The position numbers and the translations under genes were made by a program. Below are positions 16,484 to 25,913 of a DNA stretch of 64,000 nucleotides, in pieces. Positions within the stretch are counted from its first letter, which is position 1, and each line of letters starts with the position of its first letter. Under the pieces are notes generated by a model. The model saw only the letters and a list, made by a program, of their open reading frames with translations. It did no database searches and was not told the origin of the DNA. This DNA is from JBFXAF01 sp050184585 (GTDB taxonomy: Bacteria > Pseudomonadota > Alphaproteobacteria > Rhizobiales > Rhizobiaceae). The stretch lies in NCBI GenBank assembly GCA_050184585.1, contig JBFXAF010000001.1:186001-250000 (forward strand), read 5' to 3'.

Positions 16484-17680
16484 ATGGTCAGCGGCAAACA
16501 GGTGGAGTCAGGCAACGGCCCGATCCGGTACGGCATGGTGGGCGGCGGGCAGGGCGCCTTCATCGGCGGCGTCCACCGCATCGCGGCGCGGCTCGACGGC
16601 GAGTTCGAGCTGGTGGCGGGCGCGCTGTCGTCTGATCCGGCGCGGGCGAAGGCGTCGGCCGCCGAACTCGGCCTCGATCCGGAGCGCAGCTACGCCTCGT
16701 TCCAGGAGATGGCCAAGGTGGAATCGCGCCGTCCCGACGGCATAGAGGCCGTCGCCATCGTGACGCCCAACCACATGCACTATCCGGCGGCCAAGGCCTT
16801 CCTCGACGCCGGCATCCACGTCATCTGCGACAAGCCGCTGACGTCGACGCTGGCCGATGCGCGGAAACTGACGGCACTGGTCGAGAAGTCCGGCAAACTG
16901 TTCATCCTGACGCACAACTACACCGGCTATCCGATGATCCGGCAGGCGCGCGAGATGGTCGCTGCGGGGACGCTGGGCGAGCTGCGGGTTGTGCAGGCGG
17001 AGTACCCGCAGGACTGGCTGACCACGGACCTGGAATCGTCGGGCCAGAAACAGGCGTCGTGGCGCACCGATCCGAAACTGTCCGGCGCGGGCGGCGCGAC
17101 CGGCGACATCGGCACGCACGCCTTCAACCTCGCCTCGTTCGTGACGCAGCTCGAACTCGACCAGCTCGCCGCCGACCTCGACGCCTTCGTGCCGGGCCGG
17201 CGGGTCGACGACAACGCACACGTCATGCTGCGCTTCAAGCCGTCGACCGCCAAGGGTGCGATCGGGCACGCCGCCAAGGGCATGATCTGGGCGAGCCAGG
17301 TGGCGCCGGGCAACGAGAACGGGCTGAAGCTGCGCGTCTATGGCACCAAGGGCGGCATCGAGTGGAGCCAGGAGGATCCGAACTACCTCTGGTATACGCC
17401 GTTCGGAGAGCCGAAGCGGCTGATCACGCGCTCGGGATCTGGCGCCAGCCCGGTGGCGGCGCGGGTGACGCGGGTGCCATCAGGCCATCCGGAAGGCTAT
17501 CTCGAAGGCTTCGCCAACATCTATGCCGAAGCCGCCCGCGCGATCCGCTCGGCGCGGCGGCGCGGCAAGCTGCCGAAGGAGGTCACCTACCCGACCGTGT
17601 TCGATGGGCTCGACGGGGTGAAGTTCGTCGACGCCTGCGTACGCTCGTCAGCCAAGAACGGGGCCTGGGTGAAGTTCTGA
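16484..17680 (+). CDS. Gfo/Idh/MocA family oxidoreductase
   Basis: 398 residues from the ATG at 16484 with CAGGAGAAC site. N-terminal Rossmann domain (YGMVGGGQGAFIGGVHR, residues 16-32), the characteristic lysine motif VICDKPLTSTLADA, and the C-terminal substrate domain with GGATGDIGTHAFN (catalytic Asp/His in DIGTH). NAD(P)-dependent oxidation of a sugar, sugar acid or cyclitol at C-OH. Paired with the TIM-barrel isomerase just upstream, giving a dehydrogenase-isomerase couple as in polyol and 3-keto-sugar pathways. Confidence 0.92.
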   Translation: MVSGKQVESGNGPIRYGMVGGGQGAFIGGVHRIAARLDGEFELVAGALSSDPARAKASAAELGLDPERSYASFQEMAKVESRRPDGIEAVAIVTPNHMHYPAAKAFLDAGIHVICDKPLTSTLADARKLTALVEKSGKLFILTHNYTGYPMIRQAREMVAAGTLGELRVVQAEYPQDWLTTDLESSGQKQASWRTDPKLSGAGGATGDIGTHAFNLASFVTQLELDQLAADLDAFVPGRRVDDNAHVMLRFKPSTAKGAIGHAAKGMIWASQVAPGNENGLKLRVYGTKGGIEWSQEDPNYLWYTPFGEPKRLITRSGSGASPVAARVTRVPSGHPEGYLEGFANIYAEAARAIRSARRRGKLPKEVTYPTVFDGLDGVKFVDACVRSSAKNGAWVKF

Positions 17681-17747
17681 ATTCCGATCACGGGCGCGCT
17701 ATCGCCGCGAAACCGCATGGACTCTTTTTTGGCCTCAGCTAATCTCC

Positions 17748-17808
17748 CCTCCAGGTAAGGCGCGATCCGGACCCAACCTCCAGATGCGACCCGTACCGCA
17801 CCTGGAGG
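17748..17808 (+). promoter_or_regulatory. leader able to mask the ribosome-binding site of the Mo-hydroxylase operon
   Basis: The SD region of the following gene, ACCTGGAGG (17800-17808), is complementary to two upstream segments: CCTCCAGGT at 17748-17756 (perfect 9 bp) and, in a larger hairpin, 17777-17788 pairing with 17797-17808 (12-bp arms with one A-C mismatch, 8-base loop). The two pairings exclude each other. Either would hide the SD. This is seen directly in the sequence; a regulatory role is inference. Confidence 0.5.
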
Positions 17809-17819
17809 AGATTTCGCCC

Positions 17820-18311
<492 letters not shown>

Positions 18312-18315
18312 GCAA

Positions 18316-18398
18316 GAGGGCAGTAGGCGGGTAGGGCATTAAGGCAGTAGGGAAAACCCGTTCCCACTGCCCTATTGCCTTGCTGCCCTACTGCCTCC
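18316..18398. repeat. intergenic hairpin made of reiterated octamers, copy 2
   Basis: Same construction as 16379-16465. Left arm 18316-18352 contains GAGGGCAG, TAGGCGGG, TAGGGCAT, TAAGGCAG, TAGGGAAA; right arm 18364-18398 on the other strand reads GAGGCAG, TAGGGCAG, CAAGGCAA, TAGGGCAG. It lies between the small and large subunit genes and ends about 10 bp before the large-subunit ribosome-binding site. Confidence 0.75.
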
Positions 18399-18420
18399 GG
18401 AAATCTGGAGGAGGACTTCC

Positions 18421-20763
18421 ATGGGTATCGAAGGCATCGGCGCCCGCGTGGCGCGCAAGGAAGACAAACGCTTCATCACCGGCGCCGGCCGCTACACCGA
18501 CGACATGGTGGTTCCCGGCATGAAACACGCCGTGTTCGTGCGCTCGCCGCACGCGCATGCCGAGATCACGAACATCGATACGACGGCCGCGGCGGAGATG
18601 CCGGGCGTCATCGGCGTGCTCACCGGAAGGGAACTCAAGGCCGACGGCATCGGCAACATCATCTGCGGCTGGATGATCCATTCCAAGGACGGCACGCCAA
18701 TGAAGATGGGCGCATGGTCGCCGCTGGCGGTGGACCGGGTGCGCTATGTCGGCGACGCGGTGGTCATCGTCGTGGCCGACACCAAGGCGCAGGCGCGCGA
18801 CGCCGCCGAGGCCGTCAACATCACCTACAAGGAACTGCCGGCCGTGACCCAGGCGGTCGACACTCTGAAGAAGGGCGCGCCGCAAATCCATCCGGAGGCC
18901 GCAGGCAACCTGATCTTCGACTGGGGTCTCGGCGACGAGGCGGCGACCGACGAGGCGCTGGCAAAGGCGGCGCACGTCACCCGGATGAAGATCGTCAACA
19001 ACCGGCTGGTGCCGAACGCGATGGAGCCGCGCGCCGCGCTCGGCGTCTATGACAAGGCCGAGGACCACTACACCTGCTGGACGACATCGCAGAACCCGCA
19101 CGTCGCGCGGCTGGTGATGAGCGCCTTCTACAACGTGGCGCCCGAGAACAAGCTGCGGGTCATCGCCCCCGATGTCGGCGGCGGGTTCGGCTCCAAGATC
19201 TACATTTATCCGGAAGAGATCACCTGCCTCTGGGCCTCCAAGAAGACCGGCGTGCCGGTGAAGTGGGTGGCCGACCGGACCGAGAGCTTCCTGACCGACG
19301 CGCATGGCCGCGACCATGTGAGCGAACTGCAACTCGGTTTCGACAAGGACAACCGCATGGTTGCGTTCAAGGTCGACACGATCGCCAATCTCGGCGCCTA
19401 CATGTCGCTGTTCTCGTCGGTCACGCCGACCTACCTGCATGCGACGCTTCTATCCGGCCAGTACGTGATACCGGCGATCTACTGCAACATGCGCGCGGTC
19501 TACACCAACACGGCCCCGGTCGACGCCTATCGCGGGGCGGGGCGGCCCGAGGCGACCTACCTGATCGAGCGGGCGGTAGAGACGGCGGCTCGCGAACTGG
19601 GCGTTTCGCCCGCGGAACTCAGGCGCAAGAATTTCATCCGCGAGTTTCCTTACCAGACCCCGGTAATCATGAACTACGACGCCGGCGACTACGAGACTTC
19701 GCTCAACGCGGCGATGAAGGCGTCGGACTATGCCGGCTTCGAGGGCCGGCGGGCCGAAGCCAAGAAGCGCGGCAGGCTGCGCGGCATAGGCATGTCGAAT
19801 TACATCGAGGCCTGCGGCATCGCGCCGTCGGCCGCGGTGGGCTCCCTCGGCTGCGGCGTCGGCCTTTGGGAATCGGCCGAGGTGCGCGTCAACGCCGTCG
19901 GGACCATCGAGGTCATGACCGGTTCGCACAGCCACGGACAGGGCCACGAAACGACCTTCGCACAGCTCGTGTCGGATCGCTTCGGTGTGACGATGGACAG
20001 CGTCAACATCGTGCACGGCGACACCGACAAGGTGCAGATGGGCATGGGGACCTACGGGTCGCGCTCCGGCGCGGTCGGCATGTCGGCCATCGCCAAGGCG
20101 CTGGACAAGGTGGAGGCCAAGGCCAAGAAGATCGCCGCCCATCTGATGGAGGCCGACGAGGGCGACATCGTCATCGAGAACGGCGAATTGAAGGTCGCCG
20201 GCACCGACAAGAAGGTGCCCTGGTTCCAGATGGCGCTTGCCGCCTACACCGCGCACAATTTGCCGTCCGGCATGGAGCCGGGGCTCAAGGAGGGCGCCTT
20301 CTACGACCCGTCGAACTTCACCTTCCCGGCGGGCTGCTACATCTGCGAGGTGGAGGTGGACCCAGATACGGGCCACACCGACATCGTGCAGTTCGTCGCG
20401 GCCGACGATTTCGGCAACATCATCAACCCGATGATCGTCGAAGGGCAGGTGCATGGCGGCGTGGCGCAGGGCATCGGCCAGGCGCTGCTGGAAGGCGCGC
20501 GCTACGACGGAACCGGCCAGCTGCTGACGGCGAGCTACATGGACTATACCATGCCGCGGGCGGACGACCTGCCGTCGTTCCAGGTTTCGACCTCGAACAC
20601 GCCGTGCCCGGGCAATCCGCTCGGCATGAAGGGCTGCGGCGAGGCCGGGGCCATCGGCTCGCCGCCGGCAGTCATGAACGCGATCACCGACGCCATCGGC
20701 AACAACGACCTGACGATGCCCGCCACCTCCGAAAAGGTGTGGGCGGCGATCAACCGGCACTGA
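18421..20763 (+). CDS. molybdopterin-binding large subunit, xanthine dehydrogenase family (CoxL-like, form II)
   Basis: 780 residues with a GGAGGAGG site. N-terminal aldehyde oxidase a/b hammerhead domain (about 18-130) then the Mo-pterin-binding domain. The active-site loop reads AYRGAGR (369-375), the form II signature, and not the AYXCSFR loop of true aerobic CO dehydrogenase. Other conserved segments: GGGFGSK near 255, GSHSHGQGHETTFAQ near 505 and GCGEAGAIGSPPAVMNAI near the end, with the catalytic Glu in GEAGAIG. It should hydroxylate an aldehyde, N-heterocycle or related substrate with water as the oxygen source. Position beside isomerases and a Gfo/Idh gene suggests an aldehyde or acid-sugar intermediate. 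CO oxidation is not supported. Confidence 0.95.
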   Translation: MGIEGIGARVARKEDKRFITGAGRYTDDMVVPGMKHAVFVRSPHAHAEITNIDTTAAAEMPGVIGVLTGRELKADGIGNIICGWMIHSKDGTPMKMGAWSPLAVDRVRYVGDAVVIVVADTKAQARDAAEAVNITYKELPAVTQAVDTLKKGAPQIHPEAAGNLIFDWGLGDEAATDEALAKAAHVTRMKIVNNRLVPNAMEPRAALGVYDKAEDHYTCWTTSQNPHVARLVMSAFYNVAPENKLRVIAPDVGGGFGSKIYIYPEEITCLWASKKTGVPVKWVADRTESFLTDAHGRDHVSELQLGFDKDNRMVAFKVDTIANLGAYMSLFSSVTPTYLHATLLSGQYVIPAIYCNMRAVYTNTAPVDAYRGAGRPEATYLIERAVETAARELGVSPAELRRKNFIREFPYQTPVIMNYDAGDYETSLNAAMKASDYAGFEGRRAEAKKRGRLRGIGMSNYIEACGIAPSAAVGSLGCGVGLWESAEVRVNAVGTIEVMTGSHSHGQGHETTFAQLVSDRFGVTMDSVNIVHGDTDKVQMGMGTYGSRSGAVGMSAIAKALDKVEAKAKKIAAHLMEADEGDIVIENGELKVAGTDKKVPWFQMALAAYTAHNLPSGMEPGLKEGAFYDPSNFTFPAGCYICEVEVDPDTGHTDIVQFVAADDFGNIINPMIVEGQVHGGVAQGIGQALLEGARYDGTGQLLTASYMDYTMPRADDLPSFQVSTSNTPCPGNPLGMKGCGEAGAIGSPPAVMNAITDAIGNNDLTMPATSEKVWAAINRH

Positions 20764-20775
20764 GGAGGAGACCAC

Positions 20776-21573
20776 ATGTACCAGGTCAATTATCATCGCG
20801 CCTCCTCGATCAACGACGCGGTCAAGCGGGCGACGGACGGCGATGCGAAATATCTGTCGGGAGGCATGACGCTCATCCCGGCGATGAAGACGCGGCTCGC
20901 CTCACCGTCGGAAGTCATCGACCTCGCCCATATCGCCGAACTCAAGGGCATCACCGTGTCCGGCGATTCCGTGACGATCGGCGGCGGCACGACGCATGCC
21001 GAGGTCGCGGCAAGCGAGACGCTGAAGGCGGCCTGCCCGGCGATCTGCGATCTCGCGTCCCACATCGGCGACCCGCATGTGCGCCACAAGGGCACCATCG
21101 GCGGATCGATCGCCAACAACGATCCGGCGGCCGACTATCCGGCGGCGCTGCTGGCGATGAACGCCACCATCGTCACCAACCGGCGCGAGATCGCCGCCGA
21201 CTCATTCTTCACCGGCCTGTTCGAGACGGCGCTGGAGGAAGGCGAACTGGTGACGGCGGTGAAGTTCACCGTTCCGGCCAAGGCGGGCTACGCCAAGTTC
21301 CCGAACCCGGCCTCGCGATACGCCATGACCGGCGTGTTCGTGGCGAAGGGCAGGGACGGCGTTCGCGCCGCGGTGACGGGCGCGGGCGACAGCGGCGTGT
21401 TCCGGTCGAAGGAGGTTGAGGCGGCGCTGGCGAAGAGTTTCGACGCGTCGGCGCTGGAGGGAATCAAGGCGCCGGCCGGGAACCTGATGAGCGACATCCA
21501 TGCCTCGGCTGACTACCGGGCGAACCTGATCGTCGTGATGGCCAAGCGCGCGGTGGCGGCGGCGAACGGGTAG
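20776..21573 (+). CDS. FAD-binding medium subunit of molybdenum hydroxylase (CoxM-like)
   Basis: 265 residues, GGAGGAG site 5 bases before the ATG and 12 bp after the large-subunit stop. FAD-binding segments are present: SGGMTLIPAMK near residue 33 and the paired motifs GGGTTHAEVA and GTIGGSIANNDPAADYPA (about 75 and 112), which contact the diphosphate. It transfers electrons from the Fe-S subunit to the acceptor. Third and last gene of the S-L-M operon. Confidence 0.95.
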   Translation: MYQVNYHRASSINDAVKRATDGDAKYLSGGMTLIPAMKTRLASPSEVIDLAHIAELKGITVSGDSVTIGGGTTHAEVAASETLKAACPAICDLASHIGDPHVRHKGTIGGSIANNDPAADYPAALLAMNATIVTNRREIAADSFFTGLFETALEEGELVTAVKFTVPAKAGYAKFPNPASRYAMTGVFVAKGRDGVRAAVTGAGDSGVFRSKEVEAALAKSFDASALEGIKAPAGNLMSDIHASADYRANLIVVMAKRAVAAANG

Positions 21574-21582
21574 TCGCCAACG

Positions 21583-21708
21583 CCCCCTCCGTCGCGCTTC
21601 GCGCGACACCTCCCCCGTAAACGGGGGAGGATCCAGGTTGCGAGGGCGGTACCGCCGCTGATCCTCCCCTGCGAAGCGGGGGGGCCATGCGAAGCTTGGT
21701 GGAGGGGG
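21583..21708. repeat. mosaic of nested palindromes (rhizobial intergenic repeat type)
   Basis: Nested inverted repeats fill the gap between convergent genes: outer CCCCCTCC (21583-21590) with GGAGGGGG (21701-21708); TCGCGC/GCGCGA (21592-21606); CCTCCCCCGT/ACGGGGGAGG (21609-21630, 2-base loop); GGGGAGGATC (21624-21633) with GATCCTCCCC (21660-21669); and GGCGGTACCGCC at 21645-21656. Alternative pairings share arms. It can serve as a bidirectional terminator of the coxSLM-like operon and the facing GNAT gene. Confidence 0.7.
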
Positions 21709-21738
21709 AGTTGCTGCCGAATACACCCGCTCCTGCCG

Positions 21739-22224
21739 CTATAACGCCCGTTCGAAGTAGCGCACGGATTTCGCGCCGCCATGGATCGCGGCGGCGCCGA
21801 CCTCGCGAAAACCCAGCGCGGCGTGGAAGGCGTCCGACCCCGGGTTCGGCGGTTCTGCACTGACCTCGCAGGTGGCGACGGAATGGCCGGCAGCACGGGC
21901 CGCCGAGAAGAGATGATCGTAGAGCCGCCGGGCGAGGCCGCGACCGCGTGCCTGCGGTGAGACCGCAATGCGGTCGACATAGACGAAGCGCGGATATCGT
22001 TCCCGGAACCACAGGAAGTTGGGGCTGTCGTAGGCGGCGGACTGGTCGAACGCGATCAGGAAGGCGTCGAGCGCGCCCACCCGCCTGGCGACGAAGGCCT
22101 CGCCGACGAGATGGGTGAGGCGCTCGCGGTCGAGCAGCGAAAGCTCCGCCGCGTGCTCGTTGTTCAGCGCCAGAACGGCGTCGAGATCGACCTCGGCGAT
22201 GGGGAGGATGGGTGTGTGCGGCAT
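21739..22224 (-). CDS. GNAT family N-acetyltransferase
   Basis: 161 residues. Acetyl-CoA motif A: VDRIAVSPQARGRGLARRLYDHLF (the QARGRGLA loop at about residues 92-99). Its C-terminus (FHAALGFREVG) matches the usual beta6/7 of GNAT proteins. Substrate unknown. It starts 3 bp downstream of the DUF2066 gene stop, so the three minus-strand genes 23925-21739 look like one operon. Confidence 0.87.
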   Translation of the reverse strand: MPHTPILPIAEVDLDAVLALNNEHAAELSLLDRERLTHLVGEAFVARRVGALDAFLIAFDQSAAYDSPNFLWFRERYPRFVYVDRIAVSPQARGRGLARRLYDHLFSAARAAGHSVATCEVSAEPPNPGSDAFHAALGFREVGAAAIHGGAKSVRYFERAL

Positions 22225-22227
22225 CGT

Positions 22228-23022
22228 CTATTGCGGCGTTCCGTTACCGGACAGCAGCTGCGCGGCGCCGCGCAACGCATGCCGGAAAGCGTCGTCGAAG
22301 CTGATGCCGCTCGCCTGCCAGACAGAATCGCGGCCGCCCTGAACGAGCCGCCATTCGGCGATCCAGCCCAGCGCCTCGTCGCTCCATGTCAGGGAGCCGG
22401 CGAGCAGGATGCCGCCGGCAGCGCCGGCGACGGTCGCTGCCGCGTCGAGATCGCGCGGAACGCCGACCGCCTCGATTGCCGCCTGCGCCGGCAGCACGAC
22501 CGGCAGCGCGACCCGCTTCGAGGCGGCATCGAGCGAGGCGCGCATGTCGAGGCCACGGTCGGCATCCGACGACAGCACGAAGCGCGCCGTCGGGTTCTCC
22601 ACGGTGAGGACGAGGGCGATTGTCGGGCGCGGATCGAGCCAAGGCTTCCGGCCGAGCTTGGCCAGCGCCGTATCGACTGCATCCTTGCGGAAAGTGGTGG
22701 TGAGGTAATGCGGCCGGTCGTAGGTGCCCTGCTCGTCATGGATCGGGATGCCTTCCAGAAGGTCGCGGTAGGCGAAGGCCTCGACCATCGCCGGCGCGTC
22801 CTTGCCGAGCTTCGCGGCTTGGGCATCGCCGATCAGCCGCGGGTCGCCGGAGAGCTTGACCAGCACATCCTCGAGGCACAGGCGAAAACCGGGGATGCGG
22901 TTCTCCTCGCCCTGACCGGTGACGACGACGGTCGCGCGGTAGAGTTCATCGATGCGCTCATCGGCCGTGCCCGCTTGGACGGCGGCGACCAGGAGAAGCA
23001 GGACGAGAACCCCACGGACCAT
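22228..23022 (-). CDS. DUF2066 domain exported protein
   Basis: 264 residues from the ATG at 23022 (an in-frame GTG two codons earlier is possible). Signal peptide MVRGVLVLLLLVAAVQAGTA, then a DUF2066-type body beginning YRATVVVTGQGEENR. The family is periplasmic and uncharacterised. The conserved RLCLEDVLVKLSGDPRL stretch agrees with the family. Transcribed between the hydrolase (stop 12 bp upstream) and the GNAT gene. Confidence 0.8.
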   Translation of the reverse strand: MVRGVLVLLLLVAAVQAGTADERIDELYRATVVVTGQGEENRIPGFRLCLEDVLVKLSGDPRLIGDAQAAKLGKDAPAMVEAFAYRDLLEGIPIHDEQGTYDRPHYLTTTFRKDAVDTALAKLGRKPWLDPRPTIALVLTVENPTARFVLSSDADRGLDMRASLDAASKRVALPVVLPAQAAIEAVGVPRDLDAAATVAGAAGGILLAGSLTWSDEALGWIAEWRLVQGGRDSVWQASGISFDDAFRHALRGAAQLLSGNGTPQ

Positions 23023-23034
23023 GATCACGCCGTC

Positions 23035-23925
23035 CTACATCGCGCCCAGGAATTGCAGAACCGCATTGCGCATGCGCGGCGTCTCGACATGGCCGGCGTC
23101 GGGCTCGGCGAGGAGCGTCAGCGCTTGCGTCGCGCCGGCCCCGGCATAGGCGACCTGGGTCTCCTCGAAGGCCCGGGCGACGGCTTCGCGCGGCGTCAGC
23201 GGATCGGCGTATCCGACGCAGATCAGCTGCGGGCGCGGCGCGATCAAGCCGGCGATGGCGCCGACGGATGTCTTCGCCAGCAGGCCGGGAATGGTCATGT
23301 AATGGCCGTGGAGATCGTGCGCGCCGGTGGCGACGAGCGTTCCCCAGTCGGCGTAGCAGCACAGATGCGCGACCCGGGCGAAGCGAGGTTCCAGCGCGCC
23401 GAGAAAGTACGCATGCGTTGCGCCCATCGACAGGCCGAAAGCGGCGATTTTTCCGGGATCGACGTCGGGGCGGGAACGCAGATGGTCGAAGCCGGCGAGA
23501 AGGTCGCCGAGCATTTCACCCATCAGCGTCTTCCCGCGCCAGAGCAGCGCCTTGGACAACGCACTCTCGTTCGGCGTCTGGCGGTTTCCGAAGGTGGGCA
23601 TGTCGAGACAGAGCGAAACGAAGCCGGCGCGGGCGAAGGCGGGGCCGGGCGGATCGAGCAGGGCGGGGCGACCGTCCAGGAGTTCGGCCGCGCCGATGTC
23701 GTAGCGCCCGCCATGGGCATGGCAATACAGGATCGCCGGCAGACGGCCCCGAGCCTCGAGCGGGCGGGTCAGGAAGGCGCGGACCGGATCGGCGTGGCCG
23801 AGGTCGAGCGACAGGCGCTCGACGACATGGTCCGGCCGCGTCTCGATCCCGTCGGACGACGCGCGCGGCGGTTGCGGAAGCCGCGGCGGCAGTGCGAGCA
23901 GGGCGGCGAGGTCGTGGCGGTTCAT
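23035..23925 (-). CDS. alpha/beta hydrolase (acetyl-xylan-esterase/dienelactone-hydrolase-like)
   Basis: 296 residues from the ATG at 23925; an upstream ATG adds five residues. Triad: Ser166 in GLSMGAT, Asp241 (GYADPLTP) and His279 (PDAGHVET). The oxyanion region YCHAHGGRYDIG (68-79) precedes. No signal peptide, so it is an intracellular esterase or peptidase-like hydrolase of unknown substrate. Divergent from dusA. Confidence 0.85.
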   Translation of the reverse strand: MNRHDLAALLALPPRLPQPPRASSDGIETRPDHVVERLSLDLGHADPVRAFLTRPLEARGRLPAILYCHAHGGRYDIGAAELLDGRPALLDPPGPAFARAGFVSLCLDMPTFGNRQTPNESALSKALLWRGKTLMGEMLGDLLAGFDHLRSRPDVDPGKIAAFGLSMGATHAYFLGALEPRFARVAHLCCYADWGTLVATGAHDLHGHYMTIPGLLAKTSVGAIAGLIAPRPQLICVGYADPLTPREAVARAFEETQVAYAGAGATQALTLLAEPDAGHVETPRMRNAVLQFLGAM

Positions 23926-24031
23926 GGCGCGATCCTGCACCGCGCGGACGGCAGACGAAAGGCGCAGGTTGCGCGGAGCGCCGAGCCAGGTCTTTGACGC
24001 CCGTACGTCTCATCGCTATCTGTCGCGCAGC

Positions 24032-25021
24032 ATGACCGCCTACGACCACAAACTCGCCGTCGCCCCGATGATGGACTGGACGGACCGGCACTGCCGGTTC
24101 TTCCACCGGCAGTTGACGCGGCGCGCGCTGCTCTACACCGAGATGGTGGTGGCCGACGCGGTGATCCACGGCGACCGCAAGCGCCTCATCGGCTTCGACG
24201 ACACGGAGCATCCGGTGGCGCTGCAGCTCGGCGGGTCGGACCCGGCGAAGCTGGCGGAAGCGGCGCGGATCGGCGAGGCGTTCGGCTATGGCGAGATCAA
24301 CCTCAATGTCGGCTGCCCGTCGGATCGGGTGCAGTCGGGCACGTTCGGCGCCTGCCTGATGCGTACGCCCGCGCTGGTGGCCGATTGCGTGGCGGCCATG
24401 AAGGCGGCGGTGAAAATCCCGGTGACCGTGAAGTGCCGCATCGGCGTCGACGAGCAGGACCCGGAACTGGCGCTGGACGAACTCGCGCGGGGCGTCTGGC
24501 AGGCCGGCGCCGACGCGCTCTGGGTGCATGCGCGCAAGGCATGGCTGGAGGGCCTGTCGCCCAAGGAGAACCGGGATATCCCGCCGCTCGACTACGACAG
24601 GGTGCATCGCTTGAAGGCGCAAAACCCGAGTCGATTCATAGGCATCAATGGCGGGGTTCGATCGCTGGCCGAGGCGCTTCATCATCTGAATCACGTCGAC
24701 GGCGCGATGCTCGGCCGCGCCGCCTACCAGACGCCGGGGCTGCTCGCCGACGTCGACGCGGAGGTGTTCGGGGCGGACGCCGGGCCGGTCGACTGGCCCG
24801 GAGTGATCGAGACAATGGCCGACCACGCGGCGCGGCACATCGCGAACGGCGGACGCCTGTCGCATGTGACGCGCCACATGGTGGGCCTGTTCCACGGCCT
24901 GCCTGGGGCGCGACGCTGGCGGCAGATCCTGTCCACCGACGCGGTGAAGCCGGGGGCAGGCCCGGAAGTCTTGCGCGCTGCGTTCGCGGCGGTGGACCGG
25001 CTCCCGGCGGCGGCCGCGTGA
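24032..25021 (+). CDS. dusA: tRNA dihydrouridine(20/20a) synthase DusA
   Basis: 329 residues, right for DusA. FMN-dependent TIM barrel with N-terminal APMMDWTDRHCRFFHRQLT (11-29) and TEMVVADAV, both DusA signatures, and catalytic Cys95 in NVGCPSDRVQSGTFGACLM. It reduces specific D-loop uridines of tRNA in the cytosol using NADPH. I start at the ATG at 24032, which gives the canonical N-terminus; the preceding sequence has no obvious SD. Stand-alone housekeeping gene. Confidence 0.96.
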   Translation: MTAYDHKLAVAPMMDWTDRHCRFFHRQLTRRALLYTEMVVADAVIHGDRKRLIGFDDTEHPVALQLGGSDPAKLAEAARIGEAFGYGEINLNVGCPSDRVQSGTFGACLMRTPALVADCVAAMKAAVKIPVTVKCRIGVDEQDPELALDELARGVWQAGADALWVHARKAWLEGLSPKENRDIPPLDYDRVHRLKAQNPSRFIGINGGVRSLAEALHHLNHVDGAMLGRAAYQTPGLLADVDAEVFGADAGPVDWPGVIETMADHAARHIANGGRLSHVTRHMVGLFHGLPGARRWRQILSTDAVKPGAGPEVLRAAFAAVDRLPAAAA

Positions 25022-25078
25022 TCGTTTACATTCGTCGGGCGGCCCGCTAGCGACGGGCGGCAACGGGAACGCGTCGCC

Positions 25079-25909
25079 ATGGCCATCGACATGTCAACCG
25101 CCGAGATCGCCGGCTTCGCGGCCGCGGCTGCCGCGTCGGGCGTGGTTTCGGGCCTGCTGGCGGGGGTGTTCGGCATCGGCGGAGGCGCCGTGCTGGTGCC
25201 GGTGTTCTACCAGTTCCTCACCATGCTGGAGGTGCCGGAGAGCGTGCGCATGCACCTCGCGGTCGGAACCTCGCTCGCCATCATCATCCCGACATCGATC
25301 CGCTCGTTCACCGGCCACAGGGCGCGCGGCGCCGTCGACATGGCGCTGCTGCGCTCGCTCTATGTCCCGGTGCCGGTCGGCGTGGTCGCAGCGTCGCTGG
25401 TGGCGGCGTACATCTCCAGCGGCGGCCTGAGGGCGACCTTCGCGGTCATCGCGCTGGCGGTCGGGCTGAGACTGGTGTTCAACCGCGACAGCTGGCGCCT
25501 CGGGACGGAAGTCCCCGGCGATCCGTGGCGCTCCATCATCGGCGCGCTGATCGGCTTCCTGTCGACGCTGATGGGGGTCGGCGGCGGCATCATGAACAAC
25601 ACCTTCATGACGCTCTACGCCCGGCCGATGCATCAGGCCGTGGCGACCTCGTCGGGCGTCGGCGTGCTGATCGCGATCCCCGGCACGATCGGCTACATCT
25701 GGGCGGGATGGGGCCACCCGGATCTGCCCGCCTTCTCGACGGGCTACATCAACTGGATCGCGGTCGCGCTGATCCTGCCGATCGCGCTGGTCGTCACGCC
25801 CTATGGGGTCAGGCTCGCGCACTGGCTCCAGCGGCGGCATCTGGAGATCGGCTTCGGGCTGTTCTGCCTGTTCGTGTCGGCGCGGTTCTTCTGGAGTCTG
25901 GCGGGGTGA
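25079..25909 (+). CDS. sulfite exporter TauE/SafE family membrane protein
   Basis: 276 residues with about eight hydrophobic segments and the two family half-repeats: GLLAGVFGIGGGAVLVPVF (24-42) and LIGFLSTLMGVGGGIMNNTFM (157-177), each with the GhGGG loop. Inner-membrane protein implicated in export or uptake of sulfonates, sulfite or other organic anions; no sulfur genes adjoin, so the substrate is open. Confidence 0.9.
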   Translation: MAIDMSTAEIAGFAAAAAASGVVSGLLAGVFGIGGGAVLVPVFYQFLTMLEVPESVRMHLAVGTSLAIIIPTSIRSFTGHRARGAVDMALLRSLYVPVPVGVVAASLVAAYISSGGLRATFAVIALAVGLRLVFNRDSWRLGTEVPGDPWRSIIGALIGFLSTLMGVGGGIMNNTFMTLYARPMHQAVATSSGVGVLIAIPGTIGYIWAGWGHPDLPAFSTGYINWIAVALILPIALVVTPYGVRLAHWLQRRHLEIGFGLFCLFVSARFFWSLAG

Positions 25910-25913
25910 TGCG

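Noticed and set aside
18421..20763. True aerobic CO dehydrogenase large subunit
   Set aside because: The active-site loop is AYRGAGR and lacks the AYXCSFR motif with the Cys that binds Cu; gene order is S-L-M.
22111..23997. 628-codon plus-strand open frame
   Set aside because: Antisense to three well supported genes (GNAT, DUF2066, hydrolase); no domain, no ribosome-binding site.
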